Shown: positions 1 to 7,346 of the stretch, piece by piece
Layout: every line of letters starts with the position of its first letter
Position numbering within the stretch: position 1 is the first letter of the stretch
Assembly (NCBI GenBank): GCA_017444505.1
Contig: JAFSWK010000282.1
Coordinates: forward strand, 1-12,328
Length of the DNA stretch: 12,328 nt
Source: Rhodocyclaceae bacterium
Lineage (GTDB): Bacteria; Pseudomonadota; Gammaproteobacteria; Burkholderiales; Rhodocyclaceae
Reading direction: 5' to 3'
Position numbers and translations under genes: made by a program
The notes under the pieces: generated by a model
Database searches by the model: none
What the model was told of the DNA's origin: nothing
What the model saw: the letters and a program-made list of their open reading frames with translations, nothing else

Positions 1-510
1 ATCCGCCGCATCGACCGCGAAACCCGCGCGCAACTGCAATCGACCTACGACACCGTGACCGCCCACTTTGGCGAAATCTTCCCGCAGCTCTTCGGCGGCG
101 GGCAGGCGTATCTGGAACTGACCGGCGAAGAAATCCTCGATGCAGGCATCCGCATCGTCGCCCAGCCGCCCGGGAAAAAAAATGTTTCAATTCATCTACT
201 GTCCGGCGGAGAAAAGGCGCTGACCGCAATTGCGTTAGTATTCGCTCTGTTTCACCTCAATCCGGCACCGTTTTGTATGCTGGACGAAGTGGATGCACCG
301 CTGGATGATGCCAACACCCGCCGTTACGGCGAAATGGTGCGGAAAATGTCGGCGCAGACGCAGTTTTTGTTCATCAGCCACAACAAAATCACCATGGAAA
401 TTGCCGAACGTCTGGTAGGCGTGACGATGCAGGAACAGGGCGTTTCGCGTATCGTAGACGTAGACATGGAAGAAGCCCTCCAGATGGCCGAACAGGCGCG
501 GCGGGCGTAA
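1..510 (+). CDS. smc: Chromosome segregation protein Smc, C-terminal part (5' end outside the window)
   Basis: The frame is open from base 1 to the TAA at 508-510, giving the last 169 residues of Smc. Visible elements are the ABC signature LLSGGEKALTAIAL (about 196-240), the Walker B/D-loop stretch CMLDEVDAPLDDAN (about 274-315) and the switch-histidine motif FLFISHNK (about 364-387). These belong to the C-terminal half of the SMC ATPase head, which pairs with the N-terminal Walker A half. In the family, Smc dimers bind ScpA/ScpB and ATP to compact and segregate the chromosome. The coiled-coil arms and hinge lie upstream of the window. Smc directly followed by zipA and ligA is an order I recall from betaproteobacteria. 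Oddly, codons 175-240 include an A8 run and the codons TCA, CTA, TTA and GTA, which are rare elsewhere here. Identification is very secure. Confidence 0.97.
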   Translation: MRRIDRETRAQLQSTYDTVTAHFGEIFPQLFGGGQAYLELTGEEILDAGIRIVAQPPGKKNVSIHLLSGGEKALTAIALVFALFHLNPAPFCMLDEVDAPLDDANTRRYGEMVRKMSAQTQFLFISHNKITMEIAERLVGVTMQEQGVSRIVDVDMEEALQMAEQARRA

Positions 511-519
511 GACCGAAGG

Positions 520-550
520 CAGGACACGAGACAGGACAGAGGAAACAGGA
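520..550 (+). promoter_or_regulatory. Purine-rich leader before zipA with three CAGGA repeats
   Basis: The 49-base gap between smc and zipA carries CAGGA at 520-524, 532-536 and 546-550, plus AGAGGA at about 538-543. The last CAGGA is 9 bases from the ATG at 560, and AGAGGA is further away. One or more of these probably serves as the zipA ribosome-binding site. I see no convincing -35/-10 pair, so zipA is probably transcribed together with smc. Confidence 0.4.
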
Positions 551-559
551 ACGCACGGA

Positions 560-1834
560 ATGGACAGTCAATTGCAGATCGGCCTGATCGTACTGGGGAT
601 GCTGGCGGTGGTCGGCATTTTTGCGTACAACAAGTGGCAGGAAGGGCGCTACCGGCGCGAGGCGGAAAAGAGTTTCCGCCCGTCGGATACGCGCGACGTG
701 CTGCTCGATGACGCGCACAACGCCCGCGTCCACCGCATTGAGCCGGGCGAAGCCTCTACCCCTGCCGCCACGGAAGGCGGGCGGGCGGAACCTTCCGAAC
801 AGGCGGCAACAGGTGGTGCCGACGAGGTGCAGCGCAAGCCCGGCAAGGCGCGTCGCCGTGCGAAAGTGGGCGAGGTGCAGAAAGTGCCCGAGCTGGGGCG
901 TCCTGAATCTTCCGCAAGCGACACCATGCGCGCGCGCACGCGCCGCAATGCCCCGCCGGTGCCCGAATGGGTGGCCTCACCCATCATCGACTGCGCCATC
1001 CGCACGGAAGCCTTTGAGGCGCTGGAAGGTGCCCGGCTGTGGCCGATGCAGCTCGAACAAATGCAAGGCGTCACCCGCCCGGTGCGCTGGTTTGCCTTTG
1101 ATGACAGCCGCAACGACTGGATTGTGCTCAACGCCCAGACCGAGAGCAAACACAACTGGTTTTGCGCCGTGCTGCAACTGGTTGACCGTCAGGGCGCGGT
1201 CACCGAAGACGAATTTGCGAATTTTGCCGGCGGCGTGCAATGCGTGGCCGAACAATTCAACGGTATGCCGGCGGACATGCTCTCGCGCGCCTCGATTCTG
1301 TCGCGCGCCAACGATATTGACCGCTTCTGCGCCGGCGTGGATGTGCAGGTGGGCGTCAACGTGCTGGCCAATGCCGCGCCGTTCAATGGCATCAAGATTC
1401 GCACGCTGGCCGAGTCCAGCGGGATGCACCTGGAAGAAGATGGCCGCTATCACACCAAGGATGAGAACGGCGTTACGCTCTATTCGCTGGCCTGCTCGGA
1501 TCCGGGCGTGCGTTTTGACCCTGCCAGCCTGCAACGCTTGCAGGTGGGCGGGCTGACCCTGCTGCTCGATGTGCCGCTGGCGCCCAATGGCGCGGAAGCC
1601 TTCGACCGCATGATGAAACTGGCCAATCTGGTGGCGCATTCGCTGGGCGGCAATGTCGTCGATGACAACCGCATCCACTTCGGCGCCGAGGCCGCCGCGC
1701 TGATTCGTTCGCAGATTGTGCAGTTCCAGGAAAAAATGAACGCCGCCGGCATCCCGCCCGGTGGCGAGCTTGCCAAGCGTCTGTTCTCGGTACAAACCAG
1801 ACCTGCCACTGCCGCCGCCGCCCCTGCCGCCTGA
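560..1834 (+). CDS. zipA: Cell division protein ZipA (FtsZ-binding membrane anchor)
   Basis: This 424-residue protein has the ZipA layout. A short N-terminus leads into one membrane segment (about residues 5-23, GLIVLGMLAVVGIFAY), followed by a basic stretch KWQEGRYRREAEKSF. A low-complexity charged linker with Arg/Lys and Ala/Pro/Glu runs to about residue 130. A globular C-terminal domain (about 135-410) fits the FtsZ-binding ZipA fold. Known family role: it tethers FtsZ filaments to the inner membrane and stabilises the early divisome. It is longer than E. coli ZipA, mainly through the linker and domain extensions. The ATG at 560 is preceded by CAGGA and AGAGGA and begins immediately before the membrane segment. 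Its position between smc and ligA supports the call, since ZipA sequences diverge strongly and synteny is often the best guide. The stop is 3 bases from ligA. Confidence 0.88.
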   Translation: MDSQLQIGLIVLGMLAVVGIFAYNKWQEGRYRREAEKSFRPSDTRDVLLDDAHNARVHRIEPGEASTPAATEGGRAEPSEQAATGGADEVQRKPGKARRRAKVGEVQKVPELGRPESSASDTMRARTRRNAPPVPEWVASPIIDCAIRTEAFEALEGARLWPMQLEQMQGVTRPVRWFAFDDSRNDWIVLNAQTESKHNWFCAVLQLVDRQGAVTEDEFANFAGGVQCVAEQFNGMPADMLSRASILSRANDIDRFCAGVDVQVGVNVLANAAPFNGIKIRTLAESSGMHLEEDGRYHTKDENGVTLYSLACSDPGVRFDPASLQRLQVGGLTLLLDVPLAPNGAEAFDRMMKLANLVAHSLGGNVVDDNRIHFGAEAAALIRSQIVQFQEKMNAAGIPPGGELAKRLFSVQTRPATAAAAPAA

Positions 1835-1837
1835 GAA

Positions 1838-3931
1838 ATGCCGACTGCCCCGATTCCCGCCGAGGTGCGTGCGCACGCGGATGAATTGCGTGCGCAGTTG
1901 GCGCGTCATGACCACGCTTACTACGTGCTCAATGAGCCGCTGGTGCCCGATGCGGAATACGACCGCCTGTTCCGCAAACTGGCCGCGCTGGAAACACACT
2001 GGCCGGCGCTGGTCACGCCTGATTCGCCCACGCAGCGCGTAAGCGGCACCCCCGCGCCGGAATTGGCTGCCGTGGCGCACAGCGTGCCGATGCTCTCCAT
2101 CCGCACTGAAACGGACGATACCGCCGCCGGTGCGCTGGCCTTTGATGCCCGCGTGCGCAATGCGCTGAATCTTGCTGCGGATGCGCCGCCCGTGCAGTAT
2201 CACGCGGAACTGAAATTTGACGGGCTGGCGGTGAGTTTGCGCTATGAACACGGGCGGCTGGTTTGCGCGGCCACGCGCGGCGATGGGCAAACCGGCGAGG
2301 ACGTGACCCACAACGTGCGCACCATCGGGCAGATTCCGCTGCGTCTGCGCGGCGAAGGAGCACCGCCGCTGGTGGAAGTGCGTGGCGAAGTTTATATGCG
2401 CCACGATGCGTTTGCGGCCTTGAACGAACGTCAGGAAAAAACCGGCGGCAAACTCTTCGCCAACCCGCGCAATGCCGCCGCCGGCACCTTGCGCCAGCTT
2501 GATGCGCGCATCGCCGCGCAACGTCCGCTGGCGTTTTTCGCTTACGGGCTGGGCGCATCGCAAGGTTTCGCCGTGCCCGATACGCAAGACGGGCTGCTGG
2601 CGCAGTTTGCCGCCTGGGGCTTTCCGGTGTGCAGTGAGCGCACCGTGGCGGCGGGCGCGCAGGCGCTGGCGGCGTTTCACGAACACGTCGCCGCCATTCG
2701 CGCGGATTTGCCCTTTGACATTGACGGCGTGGTCTACAAGGTCAACCGGCTGGATTGGCAGGCGCGGCTGGGTTTTGTCAGCCGCGAGCCGCGCTGGGCG
2801 GTGGCGCACAAATATCCGCCGCAAGAGGCCGTCACCGAAGTGCTGGACATTGACGTGCAGGTCGGGCGCACCGGCGCACTCACGCCTGTGGCTCGGCTGC
2901 GTCCGGTGGCCGTGGGCGGCGTGACGATTACCAACGCCACGCTGCACAATCAGGACGAAATCGAGCGCAAGGACATCCGCGTGCATGACACCGTCGTGGT
3001 GCGCCGCGCCGGTGACGTGATTCCCGAAGTCGTCCGTGCGCTGCCGGAGCGCCGTCCAGCGGAAGCGGTGAAGTTTGACTTGCTGGCGCGTTATCCGGTC
3101 TGCCCGGTGTGCGGCTCGCGCGTGGTGCGCAATGCGGACGAAGCCGTCGCCCGCTGTACCGGCGGCCTGTTTTGCGGCGCGCAGCGCAAGCAGGCCATTT
3201 TGCATTTTGCCGGACGGCGCGCGATGGATATTGAAGGGCTGGGCGAGAAGCTGGTGGAACAACTGGTTGATGAAAACATCGTGCGCTCGCCTGCCGACCT
3301 CTACCGCCTCAGCGTCGCTGAACTTGCCCGCTGCGAGCGCATGGGCGAGCGTTCTGCCAGCAAGCTGCTGGAAGCCATTGACGGCAGCCGTGCAACCACG
3401 ATGGCGCGTTTTCTCTTCGCGCTGGGCATTCGCAACGTCGGCGAGCGCACCGCCAAAGACCTCGCCTCACACCTGCAAACCGTCGAGGCGCTGATGGGCG
3501 CGGACGAGGACGCCTTGCAGCGCGTGCCGGATGTCGGCCCCATCGTGGCGCAGAGCATCGTGGATTTCTTTGCCGAGGCGCACAACCGCGACGTGCTCGC
3601 CGCGCTTCTGGACGCGGGCATTCACTGGCCTGCGCCGCCCGCGCCCGTGGCTGCCAAAGCAGACCATCCTGTGCGCGGGCAAACCTTTGTGCTCACCGGC
3701 ACGCTGCCCACGCTCTCGCGCGACGCAGCGCGCGAGCGCATTGAAGCGGCGGGCGGCAAGGTTGCAGGAAGTGTGTCGCGCAAAACCCGCTATGTGGTCG
3801 CCGGAGAAGCGGCGGGCAGCAAGCTGGAAAAGGCGCAGGCGCTGGGCATTGAAATTCTGGATGAAGCCGCCTTGCTTGCGTTGCTGGCGGCGCATGATGA
3901 GACTGAAAACCCATCCTCCCAAGGAGTGTGA
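1838..3931 (+). CDS. ligA: NAD+-dependent DNA ligase LigA
   Basis: This 697-residue protein is full length for LigA. It seals nicks at Okazaki fragments and in repair, using NAD+ as AMP donor. Domains in order: Ia NAD-binding segment (about 1-70, with HDHAYYVLNEPLVPDAEYD), adenylation domain with KFDGLA and the AMP-accepting Lys126, OB fold (about 320-400), and a Cys4 zinc finger at C422, C425, C440 and C446. The finger has the same spacing as in E. coli LigA. Helix-hairpin-helix repeats (about 450-585, with ALGIRNVGERTA and VPDVGPIVA) and a C-terminal BRCT domain (about 612-690, FVLTGTLPTLSRDAA) follow. All key residues are present. The ATG at 1838 sits one codon after the zipA TGA. There is no strong Shine-Dalgarno sequence, only GAGAA from the zipA end, so translation is probably coupled to zipA. 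Confidence 0.98.
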   Translation: MPTAPIPAEVRAHADELRAQLARHDHAYYVLNEPLVPDAEYDRLFRKLAALETHWPALVTPDSPTQRVSGTPAPELAAVAHSVPMLSIRTETDDTAAGALAFDARVRNALNLAADAPPVQYHAELKFDGLAVSLRYEHGRLVCAATRGDGQTGEDVTHNVRTIGQIPLRLRGEGAPPLVEVRGEVYMRHDAFAALNERQEKTGGKLFANPRNAAAGTLRQLDARIAAQRPLAFFAYGLGASQGFAVPDTQDGLLAQFAAWGFPVCSERTVAAGAQALAAFHEHVAAIRADLPFDIDGVVYKVNRLDWQARLGFVSREPRWAVAHKYPPQEAVTEVLDIDVQVGRTGALTPVARLRPVAVGGVTITNATLHNQDEIERKDIRVHDTVVVRRAGDVIPEVVRALPERRPAEAVKFDLLARYPVCPVCGSRVVRNADEAVARCTGGLFCGAQRKQAILHFAGRRAMDIEGLGEKLVEQLVDENIVRSPADLYRLSVAELARCERMGERSASKLLEAIDGSRATTMARFLFALGIRNVGERTAKDLASHLQTVEALMGADEDALQRVPDVGPIVAQSIVDFFAEAHNRDVLAALLDAGIHWPAPPAPVAAKADHPVRGQTFVLTGTLPTLSRDAARERIEAAGGKVAGSVSRKTRYVVAGEAAGSKLEKAQALGIEILDEAALLALLAAHDETENPSSQGV
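3921..3926 (+). promoter_or_regulatory. Ribosome-binding site AAGGAG for galU, fixing a GTG start
   Basis: AAGGAG lies inside the last codons of ligA, 8 bases before the GTG at 3935. An earlier in-frame GTG at 3926 is followed at once by TGA, so 3935 is the only workable start. This is the strongest Shine-Dalgarno sequence I noticed in the + strand block. Confidence 0.8.
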
Positions 3932-3934
3932 AAA

Positions 3935-4846
3935 GTGAAAAAAGTCACCAAAGCCGTTTTCCCCGTCGCCGGTATGGGTACGCGCTTTTTGCCCGCGACC
4001 AAGGCCAATCCCAAGGAAATGCTGCCGATTGTCGACAAGCCCCTGATTCAGTACGCCGTCGATGAAGCGCTGGCCGCCGGCATTACCGAACTCATCTTCA
4101 TCACCGGGCGCACCAAGCGTTCGATTGAAGACCACTTCGACAAAGCCTACGAGCTGGAAACCGAACTGGAAGCGCGCGGCAAGAAAGAACTGCTGGACAT
4201 CGTGCGCAAAACCATCCCGTCGCACGTCAACTGCATCTACATCCGCCAGGCCGAGGCGCTGGGGCTGGGGCACGCCGTGCTGCGCGCCGCGCCCGTGGTG
4301 AGCGAAGACGAAGCCTTCGCCGTGTTGCTGGCGGACGATTTGCTCGACAACGGCGGCGGCGAGCCGGTGCTCAAACAGATGATTGACGTGTATTACTACA
4401 ACCGCTGTTCGATTCTCGGCACCATGAACGTGCCGCGCGAAGAAACCCGTCAGTACGGCATCGTCAGCGTGGAAGAAAATGCGGCGGGCGACAGCCTGCG
4501 CGTCAAGGGCATTGTGGAAAAACCCGCGCCGGAAAAAGCGCCTTCCACGCAAGCCGTGGTCGGGCGCTACATCCTCACGCCACGCATTTTTGACCACCTG
4601 CGCGCCATCAAACCGGGCGCGGGCGGCGAACTGCAGCTGACCGACGCCATCGCCTCCTTGCTCCAGTGCGAGGCCGTGCTGGCGCACCAGTTTGCCGGTG
4701 TGCGTTACGACTGCGGCTCGAAGCTCGGCTATTTGCAGGCGACGGTGGAACTGGGCTGGCGTCATCCCGAAATCGGCGCAGACTTTGCTGCCTGGCTGGA
4801 ACGTCGCCACGCGGGCAGTGCCGGCAAGAAAACGGGGAAAGCCTGA
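3935..4846 (+). CDS. galU: UTP--glucose-1-phosphate uridylyltransferase GalU
   Basis: This 303-residue protein has the usual GalU length. It makes UDP-glucose from UTP and glucose-1-phosphate, the precursor for lipopolysaccharide, exopolysaccharide and other glycosides. The nucleotide-binding motif GMGTRFLPATKANPKEML starts at residue 13. The acidic pair in LLADDLLDNG (D134/D135) and the lysine in VEKP (K196) match the metal- and substrate-binding positions of the family. The C-terminal part contains GGELQLTDAI and RYDCGSKLGYLQAT, also typical. The start is GTG at 3935, supported by AAGGAG and by the conserved beginning KKVTKAVFPVAG. The gene is in the same frame as ligA, one codon after its TGA. 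Its own TGA overlaps the ATG of pmbA by one base (TGATG), which suggests translational coupling. Confidence 0.97.
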   Translation: MKKVTKAVFPVAGMGTRFLPATKANPKEMLPIVDKPLIQYAVDEALAAGITELIFITGRTKRSIEDHFDKAYELETELEARGKKELLDIVRKTIPSHVNCIYIRQAEALGLGHAVLRAAPVVSEDEAFAVLLADDLLDNGGGEPVLKQMIDVYYYNRCSILGTMNVPREETRQYGIVSVEENAAGDSLRVKGIVEKPAPEKAPSTQAVVGRYILTPRIFDHLRAIKPGAGGELQLTDAIASLLQCEAVLAHQFAGVRYDCGSKLGYLQATVELGWRHPEIGADFAAWLERRHAGSAGKKTGKA

Positions 4847-6186
4847 TGGCCGAACACGGTTTTGCCTTCACGGCGGACACCTTTCGCACGCTGGCGCAAG
4901 AGACGCTGGCGCTGGCCAAAAAGGGCGGCGCCACGGCCTCGGAAGTGAATGTGTCCGAAGGCTTCGGGCTGACCGCCTCGGTGCGCCGGGGCGAGATTGA
5001 CACGCTGGAATACAACCGCGACAAAGATTTGAGCGTCACCGTCTATCTTGGTCAGCGCAGCGGCAACGCCAGCACCTCTGATTTTTCGCCCACCGCGCTG
5101 GCCGCGACGGTGAAAGCGGCGCTGGACATTGCCCGTTTTACCGCCGAAGACCCCTGCGCCGGGCTGGCCGACCGCGACCGTCTCGCCACCGAATTCCCCG
5201 ACCTGGAACTGCATCACGCCTGGCCGCTGGGCGCGGATGAAGCCGTCGAACTGGCGCGCCGCACGGAAGCCGCGGCCTTTGCTGTCGACGGGCGCATCGC
5301 AAACAGCGAAGGCGCCAGCGTGGGCTGTCAGGAAGGGCATTTTATTTTTGCCACCAGCGATGGTTTCATGGGCGGCTACGCTTCCAGCCGCCACAGCATT
5401 TCGTGCGCGGTGATTGCTGGCGAAGGCGAGGGGATGCAGCGCGAAGGCTGGTACGACTGTCGTCGCGCGCCCGCAGACCTGGATAGCGCCGAAGACATTG
5501 GCCGCGAAGCCGGGCGGCGCGCCATTGCCCGCCTGGGGGCGCGCAAGATTCCCACCTGTCGCGTGCCGGTGTTGTTTGCCGCGCCGGCGGCGCTTTCGCT
5601 GATTGGCAATTTTGCCTACGCCATCAGCGGCGGTGCGCTGTATCGCAAAACCAGCTTTTTGCTCGACACGCTCGGTCAGCCTGTTTTTCCTGCCCATGTG
5701 CAGATTGTGGACGACCCGACCATCGTGCGCGGTCTGGGTTCGTCGGCCTTTGACAACGAAGGCGTGGCCACGCAGCGGCGCGAGCTGGTGCGCGACGGCG
5801 TCTTGCAAGGCTATCTGCTCTCATCCTATTCTGCGCGCAAACTTGGCATGGAAAGCACCGGCAACGCCGGCGGCTCGCACAACCTGCTGGTCAGCGGCGG
5901 CGGCGGCACGCTGGAGGCGATGCTGCGGCGCATGGGGCGCGGGCTGCTGGTCACCGAATTGCTGGGCAGCGGCGTCAATTATGTAACGGGCGATTATTCG
6001 CGTGGCATAGCCGGGTTTTGGGTGGAAAATGGCGAAATTGCCTGGCCGGTGGAAGAAGTTACCATCGCGGGCAATCTGCGTGATATGTTCCACAATATTG
6101 TCGCCATTGGCGACGACGTTTTGCCGCGCAGCGCCAAACGTTGCGGCTCGGTACTCATTGAAAGCATGAAAGTGGCCGGGCGCTGA
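4846..6186 (+). CDS. pmbA: PmbA/TldE, partner subunit of the TldD-TldE metalloprotease
   Basis: The protein has 446 residues, close to E. coli PmbA/TldE. In the family, TldE forms a complex with the zinc protease TldD. It degrades unfolded or linear peptides and matures some ribosomally made peptides, and TldE itself lacks the HExxH site. No HExxH is seen here, so this is the PmbA rather than the TldD branch. Characteristic stretches are VRRGEIDTLEYNRDKDLSVTVY near the start, SDGFMGGYASSRHSIS mid-protein, LGSSAFDNEGVATQRRELV and the terminal RGIAGFWVENGEIAWPVEE with NLRDMFHNI. The frame is open further upstream, but the ATG at 4846 is preferred: GGGGAAAG precedes it, it overlaps the galU stop by one base, and the 60 extra residues upstream are an out-of-frame copy of galU. 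No tldD lies in the window. Confidence 0.95.
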   Translation: MAEHGFAFTADTFRTLAQETLALAKKGGATASEVNVSEGFGLTASVRRGEIDTLEYNRDKDLSVTVYLGQRSGNASTSDFSPTALAATVKAALDIARFTAEDPCAGLADRDRLATEFPDLELHHAWPLGADEAVELARRTEAAAFAVDGRIANSEGASVGCQEGHFIFATSDGFMGGYASSRHSISCAVIAGEGEGMQREGWYDCRRAPADLDSAEDIGREAGRRAIARLGARKIPTCRVPVLFAAPAALSLIGNFAYAISGGALYRKTSFLLDTLGQPVFPAHVQIVDDPTIVRGLGSSAFDNEGVATQRRELVRDGVLQGYLLSSYSARKLGMESTGNAGGSHNLLVSGGGGTLEAMLRRMGRGLLVTELLGSGVNYVTGDYSRGIAGFWVENGEIAWPVEEVTIAGNLRDMFHNIVAIGDDVLPRSAKRCGSVLIESMKVAGR

Positions 6187-6236
6187 GTGCGGCGCGCCAT
6201 TTTGCCTTCGGAAATTCGCATACAGGAAAAGACACG

Positions 6237-7322
6237 ATGCAAAGACGTTCCTTCCTCAAGAAAACCGGCCTTGGGTTGGCCGCCAGCGCGGCAGCGGTGG
6301 CAGCGCCCGCAGTGCACGCTGGCGAACCGAAAGTAAAGTGGCGCATGACCTCCAGCTTTCCCAAGTCGCTGTCCATCCTGTATTCCACTGCCGAATTGCT
6401 GGCCAACCGGCTGCGCGAAATCACCGACGGCAATTTTGATATTCGCGTCTTCCCTGCGGGCAAAATCGTCCCCTCCATGGGGGCGCTGGATGCCGTGGAG
6501 CGGGGCACGGTGGATATGTGCCACACCTGTTCGTACTACTACACGGACAAAAACAAGGCCTTTGCCCTCGGCACCTCGATTCCGTTTGGCATGAACGCCC
6601 GCCAGTTTGATAGCTGGGTTATGGAAGGCGGCGGGCAGAAATTGCTGGACGAGTTTTATGCCGACTGGAACGTCTATTCCTTCCTCGGCGGCAATACTGG
6701 CGTTCAGATGGGCGGCTGGTTCCGCAACCGGATTGAGACGGTCAGAGACCTCCACGGGCTGAAAATGCGCATCGCCGGGCTGGGCGGCGACGTCATGCAG
6801 CAACTGGGCGTGGTGCCGCTTCAGCTTCCTGCCTCCGCGCTCTATTCCGCCCTGGAAAAAGGCATCATTGACGCCGTGGAATGGATTGCGCCGCATGATG
6901 ACGAAAAGCTCGCGTTTCATAAACTGGTCAAGCACTACTACGCGCCGGGCTGGTGGGAACCGGGGCCGGCGGTGCATTTTTATGTCAACCGCCTGCAATG
7001 GAACAAGCTGCCCAAGTCGTATCAGGCCGCCTTCCGCAGTGCCGCGCGCGAAGCGCACATCTACATGTACAGCCTCTACAACCGGCGCAACCCCGAGGCG
7101 CTCAGCCGTCTGCTTCAGGCGGGCGTGCATCTGGAAACCTTCTCGCAGGACGTGATGAAACGCGCCTGGGAAGCGGCGATGGATTTGTATGCCGACGAGC
7201 GGCGGAAAAACTCTGCCTGGGCGAAAATTTATCCTGAGTACAACCGCTACCTGCGGCTGATTTCGGCTTGGTTCTGCATCAGCGAATACCCTTACGACCG
7301 CTTCATTTACTCCATGCGCTAA
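6237..7322 (+). CDS. TRAP transporter solute-binding protein (DctP/TakP type), Tat-exported
   Basis: This 361-residue periplasmic receptor starts with a twin-arginine signal: RRSFLKK at residues 3-9, a hydrophobic Ala-rich stretch and a likely cut after VHA (about residue 28). The mature part follows the TakP/DctP pattern: KWRMTSSFPKSLSILY, the IPFGMNARQFDSW segment, GLKMRIAGLGGDVMQQLG with the arginine that usually contacts the substrate carboxylate, and AVEWIAPHDDEKL. The C-terminus is Tyr/Trp-rich. It most resembles receptors for 2-oxo acids or related carboxylates, but ligand identity cannot be read from sequence. AGGA at 6224-6227 lies 9 bases before the ATG. The usual partners, the small and large TRAP membrane subunits (DctQ, DctM), are absent here. 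The permease must be elsewhere, or the protein has another role. Confidence 0.92.
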   Translation: MQRRSFLKKTGLGLAASAAAVAAPAVHAGEPKVKWRMTSSFPKSLSILYSTAELLANRLREITDGNFDIRVFPAGKIVPSMGALDAVERGTVDMCHTCSYYYTDKNKAFALGTSIPFGMNARQFDSWVMEGGGQKLLDEFYADWNVYSFLGGNTGVQMGGWFRNRIETVRDLHGLKMRIAGLGGDVMQQLGVVPLQLPASALYSALEKGIIDAVEWIAPHDDEKLAFHKLVKHYYAPGWWEPGPAVHFYVNRLQWNKLPKSYQAAFRSAAREAHIYMYSLYNRRNPEALSRLLQAGVHLETFSQDVMKRAWEAAMDLYADERRKNSAWAKIYPEYNRYLRLISAWFCISEYPYDRFIYSMR

Positions 7323-7346
7323 CCCGGCTCTGTCTGTCCGCCGTTC

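Noticed and set aside
175..187. The A8 run in smc as a programmed frameshift or transcript slippage site.
   Set aside because: The downstream frame continues the conserved Smc signature without interruption, and Lys-Lys-Asn fits the family there, so no alternate product is supported.
977..4810. Long - strand open frames (977-3262 and 3467-4810) opposite zipA, ligA and galU.
   Set aside because: They are in the same codon register as the sense genes and have the same composition artefact; no recognisable protein features.
4666..4845. An upstream in-frame extension of pmbA adding 60 residues.
   Set aside because: It is the galU sequence read out of frame, is Arg/Cys-rich, and the ATG at 4846 has a ribosome-binding site and matches the family N-terminus.
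4762..5808. A 348-residue - strand open frame opposite pmbA.
   Set aside because: Exact complement register of pmbA codons, Arg/His/Gly-rich, no motif.
6187..6236. A possible promoter before the TRAP receptor gene (TTGCCT and CATACA).
   Set aside because: The two hexamers are only about 11 bases apart, too close for a sigma-70 promoter.
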